Shown here piece by piece: positions 20,155 to 30,003 of a stretch of DNA of 64,000 nucleotides (position 1 is the first letter of the stretch; the number at the start of each line of letters is the position of its first letter). Source of the DNA: Cycloclasticus sp. (GTDB lineage Bacteria > Pseudomonadota > Gammaproteobacteria > Methylococcales > Cycloclasticaceae); the NCBI GenBank assembly GCA_040743155.1, contig JBFLJU010000001.1, forward strand, positions 1,302,001-1,366,000, given 5' to 3'. The translations under genes were made by a program, and so were the position numbers. The notes beneath the pieces were generated by a model, which was given only the letters and a program-made list of their open reading frames with translations, was not told the DNA's origin and made no database searches.

Positions 20155-21327
20155 CTATTCACTAACTTGCCATTGACCATTTGCATTTGTAATGACTAAC
20201 CTGTGTTCAGGCTGTTGTTGATTATCTGGAAGCTCTTGTATCACTATTTTACCAGATGCTCTCAAGCCTCGGATAACATCGTGCAAATCCGCATCATCCA
20301 CATCAGGCGCCAAAATAATGTCATTAATACTGACTTCATCCGACGTGCTTAAGCGTGATAGAACTTTAATATCAGCACTAAAGCCTGTAGCCGGCAATGA
20401 ATCATCTAGCTGTTCGGTCAAATTATCATATCGACCGCCACGCGCTACTTCCGAACCGAATCCTGGCACAAACGCCGCAAACACAATACCCGTTTGGTAT
20501 TGGTAACAACGTAATTCCCCAAGGTCAAAATAGAATGGTAACGCGGGATAAATCCGTTGCAGCAATTCAGCAACTTCTTGAAGTTCTTCGATGGCGCTAA
20601 TAACATCGTCACCACCGATAGATAAACTAGATTTAGCGTCTTCCAATACCGACACATCGCCATTAAGGTATAGCAGTTGATAAAAAGCTTTGTGCCACTC
20701 CGCGTCTAATGAATACGTGTTAAGTAGCTCCTCTAATTCATCGCTAGCTTTACGCTGTAATACTTCAAGTAATTCAGCTTCTTGCGCCGATGTAAGACCC
20801 GCCTTATTTGCAAGCCCTCTAAAAATAGCCACGTGCCCTAAATCCAAATGGACTTCTTGTAGCCCCGCTGTTGCCAATGTTTCAAGCATTAAGCGTATGA
20901 TTTCCACGTCGCTTTTAATATGTTGACTGCCGTACAGTTCAACACCTACTTGTATCGGGCTACGTGATTTTTCGATTTTAGCGCCACGGGCTTGTAGCAC
21001 CGAGCCTAAATAGCAAAGCCTTGTTGGCGCGCCTTTATGAATATGATGTGAAGCCATACGAGCCACCTGTGGCGTCATATCTGCTCTAATACCGAGTGCT
21101 TTGCCGCTAATTTGATCTGTTAAATTAAAGGTTTGAAGCGCTAATTCACTGCCAGTACCTGTCAGTAATGTATCGCGAAACTCAACCATCGGCGGAATAA
21201 CATACTGATAGCCCCATGATTGAAATAAATTTAACAATTCACGGCGCATCGTTTCCAAACGCGCAGCATCAGCCGGAAGTAATGCATCTATCCCTTCAGG
21301 CAATATCCAATTATTTTTTTTTACCAT
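20155..21327 (-). CDS. hisZ: ATP phosphoribosyltransferase regulatory subunit HisZ
   Basis: HisZ is a histidyl-tRNA-synthetase paralogue without tRNA charging that is needed with short-form HisG for the first histidine step. The 390 residues show the class II synthetase fold: motif-2-like RADMTPQVARM (about 98-108) and YLGSVLQARG, with the anticodon-binding domain absent, as expected for HisZ. hisG is not in the window, so a short-form HisG elsewhere is implied. It precedes purA by 45 bases. Confidence 0.94.
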   Translation of the reverse strand: MVKKNNWILPEGIDALLPADAARLETMRRELLNLFQSWGYQYVIPPMVEFRDTLLTGTGSELALQTFNLTDQISGKALGIRADMTPQVARMASHHIHKGAPTRLCYLGSVLQARGAKIEKSRSPIQVGVELYGSQHIKSDVEIIRLMLETLATAGLQEVHLDLGHVAIFRGLANKAGLTSAQEAELLEVLQRKASDELEELLNTYSLDAEWHKAFYQLLYLNGDVSVLEDAKSSLSIGGDDVISAIEELQEVAELLQRIYPALPFYFDLGELRCYQYQTGIVFAAFVPGFGSEVARGGRYDNLTEQLDDSLPATGFSADIKVLSRLSTSDEVSINDIILAPDVDDADLHDVIRGLRASGKIVIQELPDNQQQPEHRLVITNANGQWQVSE

Positions 21328-21342
21328 TGACTTGCTTAAACC

Positions 21343-21531
21343 TTAACGTACTAACGTTAATAAGATAACGCCCGCAATCATGCTGACGAGACCCGATACA
21401 CGAACTGTTTGATCATCCATTTCCATCAAACGTTGATAGGTCTTACGTAAAGAGTTGGGGCTCATAAAAGGAATAATTCCCTCTAAAATCAATACCAAAG
21501 CCACTGCTGCAAATAATTCTTGCCACGCCAT
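21343..21531 (-). CDS. Small inner-membrane protein of the DUF2065 (YjeT) family
   Basis: This 62-residue protein has two hydrophobic segments (about 5-22 and 44-60) separated by a short polar loop with RKTYQRLMEMDD. It has the size, hairpin topology and position (directly after hflC) of the YjeT family in other gammaproteobacteria. The function is unknown; neighbourhood suggests an accessory to the HflKC membrane complex or simple synteny. Confidence 0.85.
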   Translation of the reverse strand: MAWQELFAAVALVLILEGIIPFMSPNSLRKTYQRLMEMDDQTVRVSGLVSMIAGVILLTLVR

Positions 21532-21570
21532 ACGCGAACACCATCACCAATAAATGTCTGAAATTAAATA

Positions 21571-22428
21571 TTAATGCTGCTTAAAATATTTAAAGAAGTC
21601 AGATGTAGGCTCAAGAACAATCAAATCATCGCCAGAGCCCATACTTTTCCGATACGCATCTAAACTACGGTAAAAAGCAAAGAATTCTTTGTTTTGATTG
21701 TAGGCATTTGCATAGGTTTTAGCCGCCTCTGCATCACCTTTACCTCGTAATTCTTGTGATGTTTTATAAGCTGTCGCTAGAATAATCTCGCCTTGCTTAT
21801 CGGCATTAGCTTTAATCTTTTCAGCTGCTTCTTTACCTCTTGATCTAAAGTCACGCGCCACTCGTTCACGCTCTGACTCCATCCGTTTATAAACAGATGC
21901 ACTGACTTCATCGGGCAAATCAATACGTTTAATACGGACGTCGATAATATCAATACCCAAACCTTTACCCAGTAAATTAATATCCTCAACCAAACCTAAA
22001 CGAATTTTATCCCTGCCAACCGAAATCAATTCTTTAATCGTTTGCTTACTAAAGGCTGCTCTCATGCCTTCCTTAACAAATTGATTTAGTCGTGTATCGA
22101 CTTGTCGTGGATCACCGCCAACGGCACGATAGAAGTTATCTACATTAGAAATCTTCCATTTAACAAACGTATCGACAATCACGTTTTTCTTTTCAGATGT
22201 TAAAAAGCGTTCGGGTCTAGAGTCCAATGTTTGTAGACGTCCGTCATATTTTCTAACATTGTTAATGAACGGCATTTTAAAGTGTAAGCCAGGCTCAAGG
22301 TCTGTACGTACAATTTCACCCAACCTAAACACAATAGCCTTTTCACGTTGATCAACGGTAAAGATGCTAGCAGAGCCTATAAAAAGAATGGCTATTAAAA
22401 CAACCAATATCAGTGGATTAATTTTCAT
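21571..22428 (-). CDS. hflC: HflC, SPFH-domain modulator of FtsH protease
   Basis: HflC forms a large periplasm-facing cage with HflK around FtsH and limits its access to membrane substrates. The 285 residues have an N-terminal membrane anchor (about 4-24), the SPFH/band-7 domain (about 25-190) with FTVDQREKAIVFRLGE and a coiled C-terminal helix rich in Arg/Glu/Ala. The ATG overlaps the hflK stop by one base (TAATG), so the two are translationally coupled. Confidence 0.96.
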   Translation of the reverse strand: MKINPLILVVLIAILFIGSASIFTVDQREKAIVFRLGEIVRTDLEPGLHFKMPFINNVRKYDGRLQTLDSRPERFLTSEKKNVIVDTFVKWKISNVDNFYRAVGGDPRQVDTRLNQFVKEGMRAAFSKQTIKELISVGRDKIRLGLVEDINLLGKGLGIDIIDVRIKRIDLPDEVSASVYKRMESERERVARDFRSRGKEAAEKIKANADKQGEIILATAYKTSQELRGKGDAEAAKTYANAYNQNKEFFAFYRSLDAYRKSMGSGDDLIVLEPTSDFFKYFKQH

Positions 22429-23633
22429 TATCTGCCCCTCCCTCTATCTCTATAACTGGTATCTCGTCCTGTGTTAACAGGCGTGCTCTTTTCTGCTGGC
22501 GTAATAAAACGGTTTGAACTTGCCGCTGTTTTAGCCGATGAAGATTCCATTAGTTTATCAATGGGTAGATACATAAGATTATTACCACCCTTAACATCCA
22601 TAATAACTTTCTTAGAATTACCTAATACGTCTTCCATGGTTTCTAAGTACAGCCGTTTACGAGTAACTTCTGGCGCCAACTCATATTGCACCAGTAATTG
22701 TGTGAAACGAGACGCGTCACCGGATGCTTCTGCTATAACACGTTGCTCATAAGCTTCTGCTTCTTGCACAATTCTTGACGCTGCGCCACGAGCCTTTGGT
22801 ATTATTTCATTTGAATACGCTTGAGATTCGTTAATAAAACGCTGTTCATCTTCACGCGCTCTAATAGCATCGGAAAAGGCACCTTGAACCTCTTCCGGTG
22901 GCTGTGCTTCGACTAAGTTAACCGTTGATATAATCAAGCCAGTATTATAGGCATCTAACATTTCCTGAAGCGCTGTTTCAACCTTTGCAACGACTTCACT
23001 TCGACCCTCTGTCAAAACGAAATCCATTTTGTTTTTACCAATAACGGCCCGCAAGGCACTTTCAGCAGATTGTTTCAAGGTGACTTCTGGTGCTCTTACA
23101 TTGAAGATGTAATCCTGTGCGCTTTTTACTTTGTATTGCACAGCTAAGCGAACATCGATGATGTTTTCATCTTCCGTCAACATCAGCGCTTCTTTTCTAA
23201 CGCCACTAGCAGCTTGTTGGTTTGCACCTGAACGGTAGCCAATTTCAATAAATCGCTGTTGATCAACATTGATAATGATGGCGCTATCGATTGGGCGAGG
23301 GAAACGCCAGTGTGGTCCCGGCAACGTTGTTTCCAAGTATTGACCAAAACGTAACACAACACCTCTGTTGCCTTCATCAACAATATAAATGCCGGATGCC
23401 AGCCATATTACAGCCGCCAAGCCAATTAACATTCCTACGCTGGCGCCTGATGGACCGCCCGATGTTTTTTTGTTGGCAGTACCTTTTGAACCACCGCCAC
23501 CAAATAGACCACCAAACTTTTCTTGCAAAGAGCGCACTAGCTCATCTAGGTCTGGGGGAGTTTGTTGTTCTTTTTTTCGCCCACTCCACGGGTCCTTCTT
23601 ATTCTTATCGTTATCCGATTCATCCCAAGACAT
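22428..23633 (-). CDS. hflK: HflK, SPFH-domain partner of HflC
   Basis: HflK pairs with HflC in the FtsH-regulating complex. A glycine-rich, polar cytoplasmic tail (1-65, with FGGGGSKG-like repeats) precedes one membrane segment (about 67-85). The band-7 domain (about 87-260) and a coiled C-terminal region follow. A basic, disordered tail ends the 401-residue protein. A gap of 92 bases separates it from hflX upstream. Confidence 0.96.
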   Translation of the reverse strand: MSWDESDNDKNKKDPWSGRKKEQQTPPDLDELVRSLQEKFGGLFGGGGSKGTANKKTSGGPSGASVGMLIGLAAVIWLASGIYIVDEGNRGVVLRFGQYLETTLPGPHWRFPRPIDSAIIINVDQQRFIEIGYRSGANQQAASGVRKEALMLTEDENIIDVRLAVQYKVKSAQDYIFNVRAPEVTLKQSAESALRAVIGKNKMDFVLTEGRSEVVAKVETALQEMLDAYNTGLIISTVNLVEAQPPEEVQGAFSDAIRAREDEQRFINESQAYSNEIIPKARGAASRIVQEAEAYEQRVIAEASGDASRFTQLLVQYELAPEVTRKRLYLETMEDVLGNSKKVIMDVKGGNNLMYLPIDKLMESSSAKTAASSNRFITPAEKSTPVNTGRDTSYRDRGRGR

Positions 23634-23725
23634 AGTTAAAACCTCAATATTTAGATTATTTTGTTACAGCAGCTAATTCTAGGGTGCTATGCCATGCTAG
23701 GCAAGAATTAAAGCATTAATTCGAG

Positions 23726-24994
23726 CTAAAACGACTGAACCTCATCAAGCAAATATTTATATTTATTCGGTATATTTAGATCCATCACCCAACAGCCATC
23801 GTCCGTGTTTTCTTCTTTGATCACCTGCGCCACTTCAAATAATTTGGCACGCAATCTAGCGTCTTTTGGTCTTAGAATAACGCTCGTCCGTGTATTTTCA
23901 TCATGACAATGAATGGACAGGCTTTCCAACAAAAGATCCACCCCACTATTCATCATCGCAGACAGCCATATCGCCGTCACCTTACCCGTACTATCTTTAT
24001 CAACATGCGAATCGACACTAGAAAGGCGATCAATTTTATTATAAACCATCAGTTGCGGAATCTTATCAGCGCCAATTTCCTTTAAAACCGCGTTGACTTC
24101 GTGTATCTGCTCTTGACGATTTGGACTACTGGCATCAACCACATGTAACAACAAATCCGCCTCTATCGTCTCTTGCAAGGTTGAACGAAAAGCCGCAACT
24201 AGCTCATGCGGCAAGTCTTGAATAAAACCAACTGTATCGGCAAGCACTAATTCACCATAATCTGGCAACTTAACTTGTCGAAGGGTCGGGTCTAATGTTG
24301 CAAAAAGCTGATCAGCGGCATAAATAGATGCTCCTGTCAGCGCATTAAACAGTGTGGACTTCCCGGCATTGGTATAACCAACAAGAGACACCGTTGGCAC
24401 ATCCGCACGTTGTCTGCCACGTCGTCCTTGGTCACGCTGTTTATTCACTTTTGCTAAACGAGTCTTAATTTGACGAATACGGTGGCCGATTAAACGGCGA
24501 TCTGTTTCCAGCTGAGTTTCGCCAGGGCCGCGCAAACCAATACCACCTTTTTGCCTCTCTAAGTGAGTCCAACCTCTGATTAATCGCGTTGATAAGTGTT
24601 GTAGTTGCGCCAACTCTACTTGTAATTTACCTTCAAATGATTGCGCACGTTGGGCAAAAATATCAAGAATCAGGTTCGTACGGTCTAATACACGCACCTC
24701 CAATTCTTTTTCTAAATTTCGTTGCTGGCTGGGGCTCAATTTATGATTAAACAAAACAACATCTGCACAATGTTCATGCAACAAGTGTTTCACCTCTTCC
24801 AACTTACCTTTGCCGACAAAAAACCTTGAATCCGGGACACGTCGAGAACCAGTGACCGTCACCACTGGCTCAACATTAGCCGAGGTCACCAATTGAATAA
24901 ATTCGCTCAGGTCATCTTCTGAGTAACTTTCATTAATAGATAAATGAACAACAAGAGCCTTTTCACCCGTTTCAGGGCGATCAAACAACTCCAT
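23726..24994 (-). CDS. hflX: Ribosome-splitting GTPase HflX
   Basis: HflX binds the large subunit and rescues stalled or heat-damaged ribosomes. The 422 residues show the N-terminal HflX domain with the signature GGIGLRGPGETQLETDRRLI (about 150-170). The G domain has P-loop GYTNAGKST, the DTVGFI G3 motif and NKID (G4). Its neighbours hfq and hflKC are the usual ones. Confidence 0.97.
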   Translation of the reverse strand: MELFDRPETGEKALVVHLSINESYSEDDLSEFIQLVTSANVEPVVTVTGSRRVPDSRFFVGKGKLEEVKHLLHEHCADVVLFNHKLSPSQQRNLEKELEVRVLDRTNLILDIFAQRAQSFEGKLQVELAQLQHLSTRLIRGWTHLERQKGGIGLRGPGETQLETDRRLIGHRIRQIKTRLAKVNKQRDQGRRGRQRADVPTVSLVGYTNAGKSTLFNALTGASIYAADQLFATLDPTLRQVKLPDYGELVLADTVGFIQDLPHELVAAFRSTLQETIEADLLLHVVDASSPNRQEQIHEVNAVLKEIGADKIPQLMVYNKIDRLSSVDSHVDKDSTGKVTAIWLSAMMNSGVDLLLESLSIHCHDENTRTSVILRPKDARLRAKLFEVAQVIKEENTDDGCWVMDLNIPNKYKYLLDEVQSF

Positions 24995-25038
24995 TAGTTA
25001 AACCGACCCAAGATCGCTAATTCAAACAAATTTACAGC

Positions 25039-25272
25039 CTACCCTTCCTCGTCGTTGCGAGCCATGTTGACTGCTCTTGCAGGCACAACGGTTGAAATAG
25101 CGTGCTTATAAACCATTTGATTAATTGCGTTTTTCAAAATCACAACGTATTGATCAAAAGAGTCAATTTGACCCTGTAATTTAATGCCATTCACCAAAAA
25201 AATGGCGACAGGAATGTGTTCTTTTCTTAATGTATTTAGAAATGTATCCTGTAAATTATGTCCTTTAGACAT
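25039..25272 (-). CDS. hfq: RNA chaperone Hfq
   Basis: Hfq is the hexameric Sm-like protein that pairs small RNAs with mRNAs. The 77-residue form is compact, with Sm1 ([28 protein letters not shown]) and Sm2 containing the YKHAIST signature (55-61). The C-terminal tail is very short and ends in acidic residues (NDEEG), shorter than in E. coli (102 residues). It lies between miaA and hflX as usual. Confidence 0.98.
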   Translation of the reverse strand: MSKGHNLQDTFLNTLRKEHIPVAIFLVNGIKLQGQIDSFDQYVVILKNAINQMVYKHAISTVVPARAVNMARNDEEG

Positions 25273-25433
25273 TGTTTTGCTCCTAATTTTTATTTTTACT
25301 CTGACAAAGTCACTTTAATAACCGCTTCTTCCATCTTACGGCGTAACGAATTTTAGCTCAGACAGCATTATAACCGCTAAACCAATCGCCTATGTTGTTA
25401 TATAAGTGGTGGCAATATTACGGCATTTCAAGC

Positions 25434-26369
25434 CTATTTATTATTATTTTTAACATCACTCAAAACTTGCCCTAAGGCAGATTTCTCACCCATCTCAAAA
25501 AAAGTCGTATCGCTTTGTTGACGCAGCCAAGTAAATTGCCTTTTTGCCAATTGTCGAGTCGCTATAATCGCCCTTTCTCGGAACATGGCCTCATCGTACT
25601 CCCCTTCTAAAAAGGACCACGCTTGACGATACCCTACCGCCCTGATTGCTGGCATTGTCGCATCCAAATCAGCTCTCCGAAAGAGTGTTCGAACCTCATC
25701 CAAGAATCCGTGAGCCAACATCTGATCCATTCTTAAAACGATTCTTTCGTGCAGCTTAGCGCGATCGGTTGGTGCGATAGCAAATTTAATCGCATCAAAC
25801 GGCCGCGGTTCTGCCGCCTGCTCTCGCAACCAATCCGTCTGGCTTTTCCCTGAAACCAAATAGACTTCAAGTGCTCTTTGGGTTCTTTGGGTATCATTTT
25901 GATGGATACGATTCGCAGCAGCAGGATCAACTTCTTTTAAGTGATTATGCACGGCAGCCCAACCTTCTATTGCCGCCTGCTCATTTATAGTCTGGCGAAT
26001 CTGTGCATTTGCATCCGGCAGTTTCGCCATACCATTGAGCAACACATGAAAATACAACATTGTGCCGCCAACCAACACAGGAACTTTCCCTCTGGCAGAA
26101 ATTTCATTTATTAATGCTAGCGCTTGGTCGCGAAATTGACCGGCAGAAAATGACTCCGAAGGATCCAATATATCAATCAAATGATGTTTAATACCTTGTC
26201 GCTCTTGCTCGTCAGGCTTCGCCGTACCAATGTCCATACCCCGATAAACCAACGCAGAATCCACACTAATAATTTCACCATTCAGTGCTTTGGCTATTTC
26301 GACACCCAAGGCTGTTTTGCCTGACGCGGTTGGCCCCATCAACATAATAACGCGTGGTAAGACAGTCAT
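25434..26369 (-). CDS. miaA: tRNA dimethylallyltransferase MiaA
   Basis: MiaA adds the isopentenyl group to A37 of tRNAs reading UNN codons. Motifs are P-loop GPTASGKTALG (12-22), DSALVYRGMDIGTAKP (37-52), HHLIDI and the QRALEVY/ RQLAKRQFTWLR tRNA-contact region. The 311 residues are typical. It starts three bases after the mutL stop and is separated from hfq by 161 bases. Confidence 0.97.
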   Translation of the reverse strand: MTVLPRVIMLMGPTASGKTALGVEIAKALNGEIISVDSALVYRGMDIGTAKPDEQERQGIKHHLIDILDPSESFSAGQFRDQALALINEISARGKVPVLVGGTMLYFHVLLNGMAKLPDANAQIRQTINEQAAIEGWAAVHNHLKEVDPAAANRIHQNDTQRTQRALEVYLVSGKSQTDWLREQAAEPRPFDAIKFAIAPTDRAKLHERIVLRMDQMLAHGFLDEVRTLFRRADLDATMPAIRAVGYRQAWSFLEGEYDEAMFRERAIIATRQLAKRQFTWLRQQSDTTFFEMGEKSALGQVLSDVKNNNK

Positions 26370-26372
26370 CAG

Positions 26373-28160
26373 CTACTGGCCTCGTAAAAACAACGCATCC
26401 AATTGCTGCACGTTAAGCAGAACCCAAGTGGGGCGTCCATGATTACACTGACCACTGTTTTCCGTTTGCTCAATATCACGCAATAGAGCATTCATTTCCA
26501 TTTCAGTTAATCGGCGGTTGGCTCTAATAGAACCGTGACACGCCATATTTCCTAACACGGTATAACAGGCATCTTGAACGCTTTTAGTTTCACCTGTTTG
26601 CGCAAGGTCTTGCAGCAAGTCCCGCACAAGCTTTTCAGCATCGTCTAGAGCCAACAAAACTGGAATAGCGCGGACTAATAAGGTATTTGGACCCGACGAA
26701 CTCAAGTCCAAACCTAACTCATCCAACATGTGTTGATGCTGTTCAAACACCAGCATTTCTTCATCAGACAACTGCACTTTTTGCGGAATCAATAATGGCT
26801 GAGATGGCATATCACCGGCGTCATACTGCTTTTTCATCTTTTCATACACAATACGCTCGTGCGCCGCGTGCGTATCGACCAGCACCAAGCCTTTTTCCGA
26901 TTCAGCAAGAATGTAAGTATTGTGTAAATGAGCAATGGCAAAACCCATCGTCGGTATCGCCCCGTCCGTTTGCCCGCTATTGCTAGCAAAAGCGGTTGGT
27001 GTTGCACCCTGCCGTGGCGCCGAATACGCCATGCCACTACTATAACTAACCGAAGGTTCGGCCACTGACATCGGTATATGCCGCTGTTGCATACTACTAG
27101 GTGCGGATAAGGGTAATGTAGAATCTACCTGCGGTTGCTGCACTGGATATTGATCTGCCGGCCGCACGTCTGTCAATAATTGCTTAACTCGACGATAGAC
27201 AAAGTCATGCACCGCCTTGCTTTCTCGAAACCGCACTTCTAACTTAGCTGGATGAGCATTCACATCCACTAAAACGGGGTCGATAGTCAAATACAAGACA
27301 TAAACAGGGTGACGACCATGAAATAAAACATCTTGATACGCCAAACGAACCGCATGATTAATCAGTTTATCGCGTATTAAACGACCGTTCACATAGAAAA
27401 ACTGCATGTCGGCTTGCGACCTTGAATAGGTTGGCAGGCCAACCCAACCTTGCAATGCTAAAGCACCATTTACAACGTCAATGCGCACTGACTCCTGCGC
27501 AAAACCATCGCCGCAAAGCAAACTGACTCGCTGATCTTTTTGTTCGTCACTTAACGCAGGCTTAAGGTCTATCACCTGCCGTTGATTATGTTTAAGGGTA
27601 AATTCCACGTCAAAACGACTAAGTGCCATGCGCTTAATTACCGTTTCAATATGGCCAAATTCGGTCTTATCAGTTTTCAGGAATTTTCTGCGTGCTGGCG
27701 TATTATAAAAAAGATCACGCAACTCAACGCTAGTACCAATAGGGTGCGCAGCGGGAACCGGATCCAATTCACTTTCAGTACCATCTGCTTTTACGCACCA
27801 ACCCGCATTTTCACTGGCTTGTCTCGAAACTAAGGTGAGACGAGAGACAGAACTCATGCTAGGCAGGGCTTCTCCCCTAAAGCCAAAGCTAAGAACCGAT
27901 TCCAAGTCCAATAATGAACCAATTTTACTGGTCGCATGTCGAGATAAGGCTAAATCCAAATCCGACTTATCAATGCCTGAACCATTATCACTCACGCGTA
28001 TTAAACGTGAACCCCCTTCTTCAATTTCCACCAAAACACGCGTTGCACCCGCATCAAGCGAATTCTCAACCAACTCTTTGACCGCCGAGGCTGGGCGCTC
28101 AATCACTTCACCCGCGGCAATTTGGTTAATTAGTTGTGGCGGTAGTTTTTTAATGGACAT
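26373..28160 (-). CDS. mutL: DNA mismatch repair protein MutL
   Basis: MutL couples mismatch recognition to strand incision. The GHKL ATPase is clear (ENSLDAGA, DNGSGI, FGFRGEALPS), then the dimerisation domain after a Pro/Gln/Ser-rich linker (about 340-405). Near residue 427 the C-terminal domain has DTHAAHERIVYE, matching the DQHAx2Ex4E endonuclease motif except Gln to Thr, and CNHGRP near the end. This suggests a latent nick-making MutL as in MutH-lacking bacteria. The start is set at the ATG at 28160 (MSIKKLPPQ), matching family N-termini; a longer in-frame extension to 28205 looks spurious. Confidence 0.96.
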   Translation of the reverse strand: MSIKKLPPQLINQIAAGEVIERPASAVKELVENSLDAGATRVLVEIEEGGSRLIRVSDNGSGIDKSDLDLALSRHATSKIGSLLDLESVLSFGFRGEALPSMSSVSRLTLVSRQASENAGWCVKADGTESELDPVPAAHPIGTSVELRDLFYNTPARRKFLKTDKTEFGHIETVIKRMALSRFDVEFTLKHNQRQVIDLKPALSDEQKDQRVSLLCGDGFAQESVRIDVVNGALALQGWVGLPTYSRSQADMQFFYVNGRLIRDKLINHAVRLAYQDVLFHGRHPVYVLYLTIDPVLVDVNAHPAKLEVRFRESKAVHDFVYRRVKQLLTDVRPADQYPVQQPQVDSTLPLSAPSSMQQRHIPMSVAEPSVSYSSGMAYSAPRQGATPTAFASNSGQTDGAIPTMGFAIAHLHNTYILAESEKGLVLVDTHAAHERIVYEKMKKQYDAGDMPSQPLLIPQKVQLSDEEMLVFEQHQHMLDELGLDLSSSGPNTLLVRAIPVLLALDDAEKLVRDLLQDLAQTGETKSVQDACYTVLGNMACHGSIRANRRLTEMEMNALLRDIEQTENSGQCNHGRPTWVLLNVQQLDALFLRGQ

Positions 28161-28230
28161 AGGACGTTCGATAGCTGTAATGTTTTTACCGTATAGGTTA
28201 CACACATTGTATCGAAAAATAACTCTCTGA

Positions 28231-29580
28231 CTAACTCGGTATTTGGATAACTTGCCCGACTTTAATTTTACTGCTCCGCAAGGCGTTTACTTTTTTTAGG
28301 GATGACAACGAGACTCGATGCCGTTGAGCAATAGCCGACAGCGTATCGCCTTTTTTAATTTTGTATGTGGACTTTGCTAAACGTATCGTCGGTGCCGATG
28401 GCTGATGTTGATGCGCAAAGTAGGTTTTAATACCCTTCAAAATAGCACTCGCCACCTTTGACTGATGTCTTGGAGTACGCAGTTTCGCTTCTTCATTTCT
28501 ATTTGAAATAAAAGCGGTTTCTACCAGAATGGAGGGGATATCAGGTGACTTCAGCACCATAAAGCCAGCCCGTTGAACTTGCTTTTTATGCACGTGTCCA
28601 AGGCCTTTCAGGTTTTTAAGGACCTCGGCAGCTACCGTTGCACTCGCGTCCTCAGTATGATTTTGTGACAAGTCCAACAATACCGACGCTAACATATCAT
28701 CCTTATCATCCAAACTGACGCCACCCACTAAATCCGCCGCATTTTCACTTTTCGCCAACCAACGCGCAGCCTCACTACTAGCACCTCGATTAGATAGCAC
28801 ATACACCGAAGAACCTCTTGCACGCTGATCTTTAAACGCATCAGCATGAATAGAAACAAACAAATCTGCTTTCGCTTTACGTGCCTTTTCCATACGCTTG
28901 CGCAAACCAATATAGTAATCACCCTTGCGGACTAAATAGGCTTTCATATTGGGCTGTTTATTCACCAACGCTGCTAGCTTTTTAGCAATGGCCAATACCA
29001 CTACTTTTTCACGTGTCCCTCTATGCCCCTTTGCACCCGGATCTTCACCACCATGGCCAGCATCAATGGCAACGATCCATTTGTTTTTCTTATTGGTACT
29101 AGAAGCTTTTTTTATAGCACGCGGGGGGACCCCAGACTTGTTTAACTTTGGGTATAAATCAATCACCAAACGATGGCCGTAATCCGCGTTAGGCTTTAAT
29201 AAAAAGCTTTTTGCATTAACGAGTGTTTTTAAATCGATAACTACCCGGAGGTCTTTTTTATTACGCGGCGCCTGCCTCATTAGGCTAACAACCTTGTGCG
29301 TCGGCGAAAAATTCGGCAATGTTGCGTTAAATTTAATGTTATCTAAATCCACCACTAATCGCGGTGGGTTATCGAGCGTAAACACCTTGTATTCAACGGG
29401 GGAAGTCAACCCAAGAACTAAGCGGGTATGATCTGGAGCAGTCCAAAATCGTAATGATTCGACTTTTTTGTTCGGCGCCGCCATAGAAACAGCGCTCGAA
29501 GACAACATAAATACCAGTAAAAGCAGCTTCGAAAAACGCCGAGTCAGTTTAAAGTTATTCGAGAATAGTTCCATAACCAA
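28231..29580 (-). CDS. N-acetylmuramoyl-L-alanine amidase with AMIN and LysM domains (AmiB/AmiC type)
   Basis: This is a periplasmic zinc amidase that cuts septal peptidoglycan during daughter-cell separation. The 449-residue protein has a signal peptide (about 1-34, ending SMA-A) and an AMIN targeting domain (about 38-140). The Amidase_3 domain (about 165-385) has zinc-site features AIDAGHGGEDPGAKG, SIHADAF and LVETAFISN. A C-terminal LysM repeat occupies about 403-448. The LysM tail follows the E. coli AmiB pattern rather than AmiC. It lies between tsaE and mutL, a common gammaproteobacterial order. Confidence 0.94.
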   Translation of the reverse strand: MVMELFSNNFKLTRRFSKLLLLVFMLSSSAVSMAAPNKKVESLRFWTAPDHTRLVLGLTSPVEYKVFTLDNPPRLVVDLDNIKFNATLPNFSPTHKVVSLMRQAPRNKKDLRVVIDLKTLVNAKSFLLKPNADYGHRLVIDLYPKLNKSGVPPRAIKKASSTNKKNKWIVAIDAGHGGEDPGAKGHRGTREKVVVLAIAKKLAALVNKQPNMKAYLVRKGDYYIGLRKRMEKARKAKADLFVSIHADAFKDQRARGSSVYVLSNRGASSEAARWLAKSENAADLVGGVSLDDKDDMLASVLLDLSQNHTEDASATVAAEVLKNLKGLGHVHKKQVQRAGFMVLKSPDIPSILVETAFISNRNEEAKLRTPRHQSKVASAILKGIKTYFAHQHQPSAPTIRLAKSTYKIKKGDTLSAIAQRHRVSLSSLKKVNALRSSKIKVGQVIQIPS

Positions 29581-29586
29581 CTGTTT

Positions 29587-30003
29587 TTATGAGTCTTTGT
29601 AGTTAGATATTAACAGTTCTCGCTCACTTCCGTAAATATTTATTTTAACCACAGTGTCAGGTGCAGGAAGCAAACCATCCCCTTTATCTGGCCATTCAAC
29701 AAAACAAATTGTCTCGTCATTTAAATAATCACGCATACCCATATATTCCAATTCTTCTGCATCCATCAATCGGTACAAGTCAAAATGAAAAACAGGCTGG
29801 TTATTGATCGAGTACGGTTCGACCAAATTATACGTTGGACTTTTAACCGAGCCTTGATGTCCCAAGCCATTCAGCACACCGCGGACAAAGGTTGTTTTCC
29901 CCGCACCTAAGTCACCCACCAAGAAAATTAACAGGCCTGGTTTCAACTGCAAGGCAAATTGTTTACCCGCATCTAACATCGCCTGTTCATCTTTAATAAT
30001 CAT
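29587..30003 (-). CDS. tsaE: tRNA threonylcarbamoyladenosine biosynthesis ATPase TsaE
   Basis: TsaE is the ATPase of the t6A37-forming TsaBDE complex. The 138 residues have Walker A GDLGAGKTTFVRG (about 32-44), the SPTYNLVEPY segment and HFDLYRL. It overlaps the end of nnr by 11 bases and precedes the amidase by six. tsaB is also in the window (47695-48378). Confidence 0.96.
   Translation of the reverse strand: MIIKDEQAMLDAGKQFALQLKPGLLIFLVGDLGAGKTTFVRGVLNGLGHQGSVKSPTYNLVEPYSINNQPVFHFDLYRLMDAEELEYMGMRDYLNDETICFVEWPDKGDGLLPAPDTVVKINIYGSERELLISNYKDS

Noticed and set aside
28161-28205. Longer N-terminus for MutL
   Set aside because: Family members begin at the MSIKKLPPQ-like start; the added residues match nothing.
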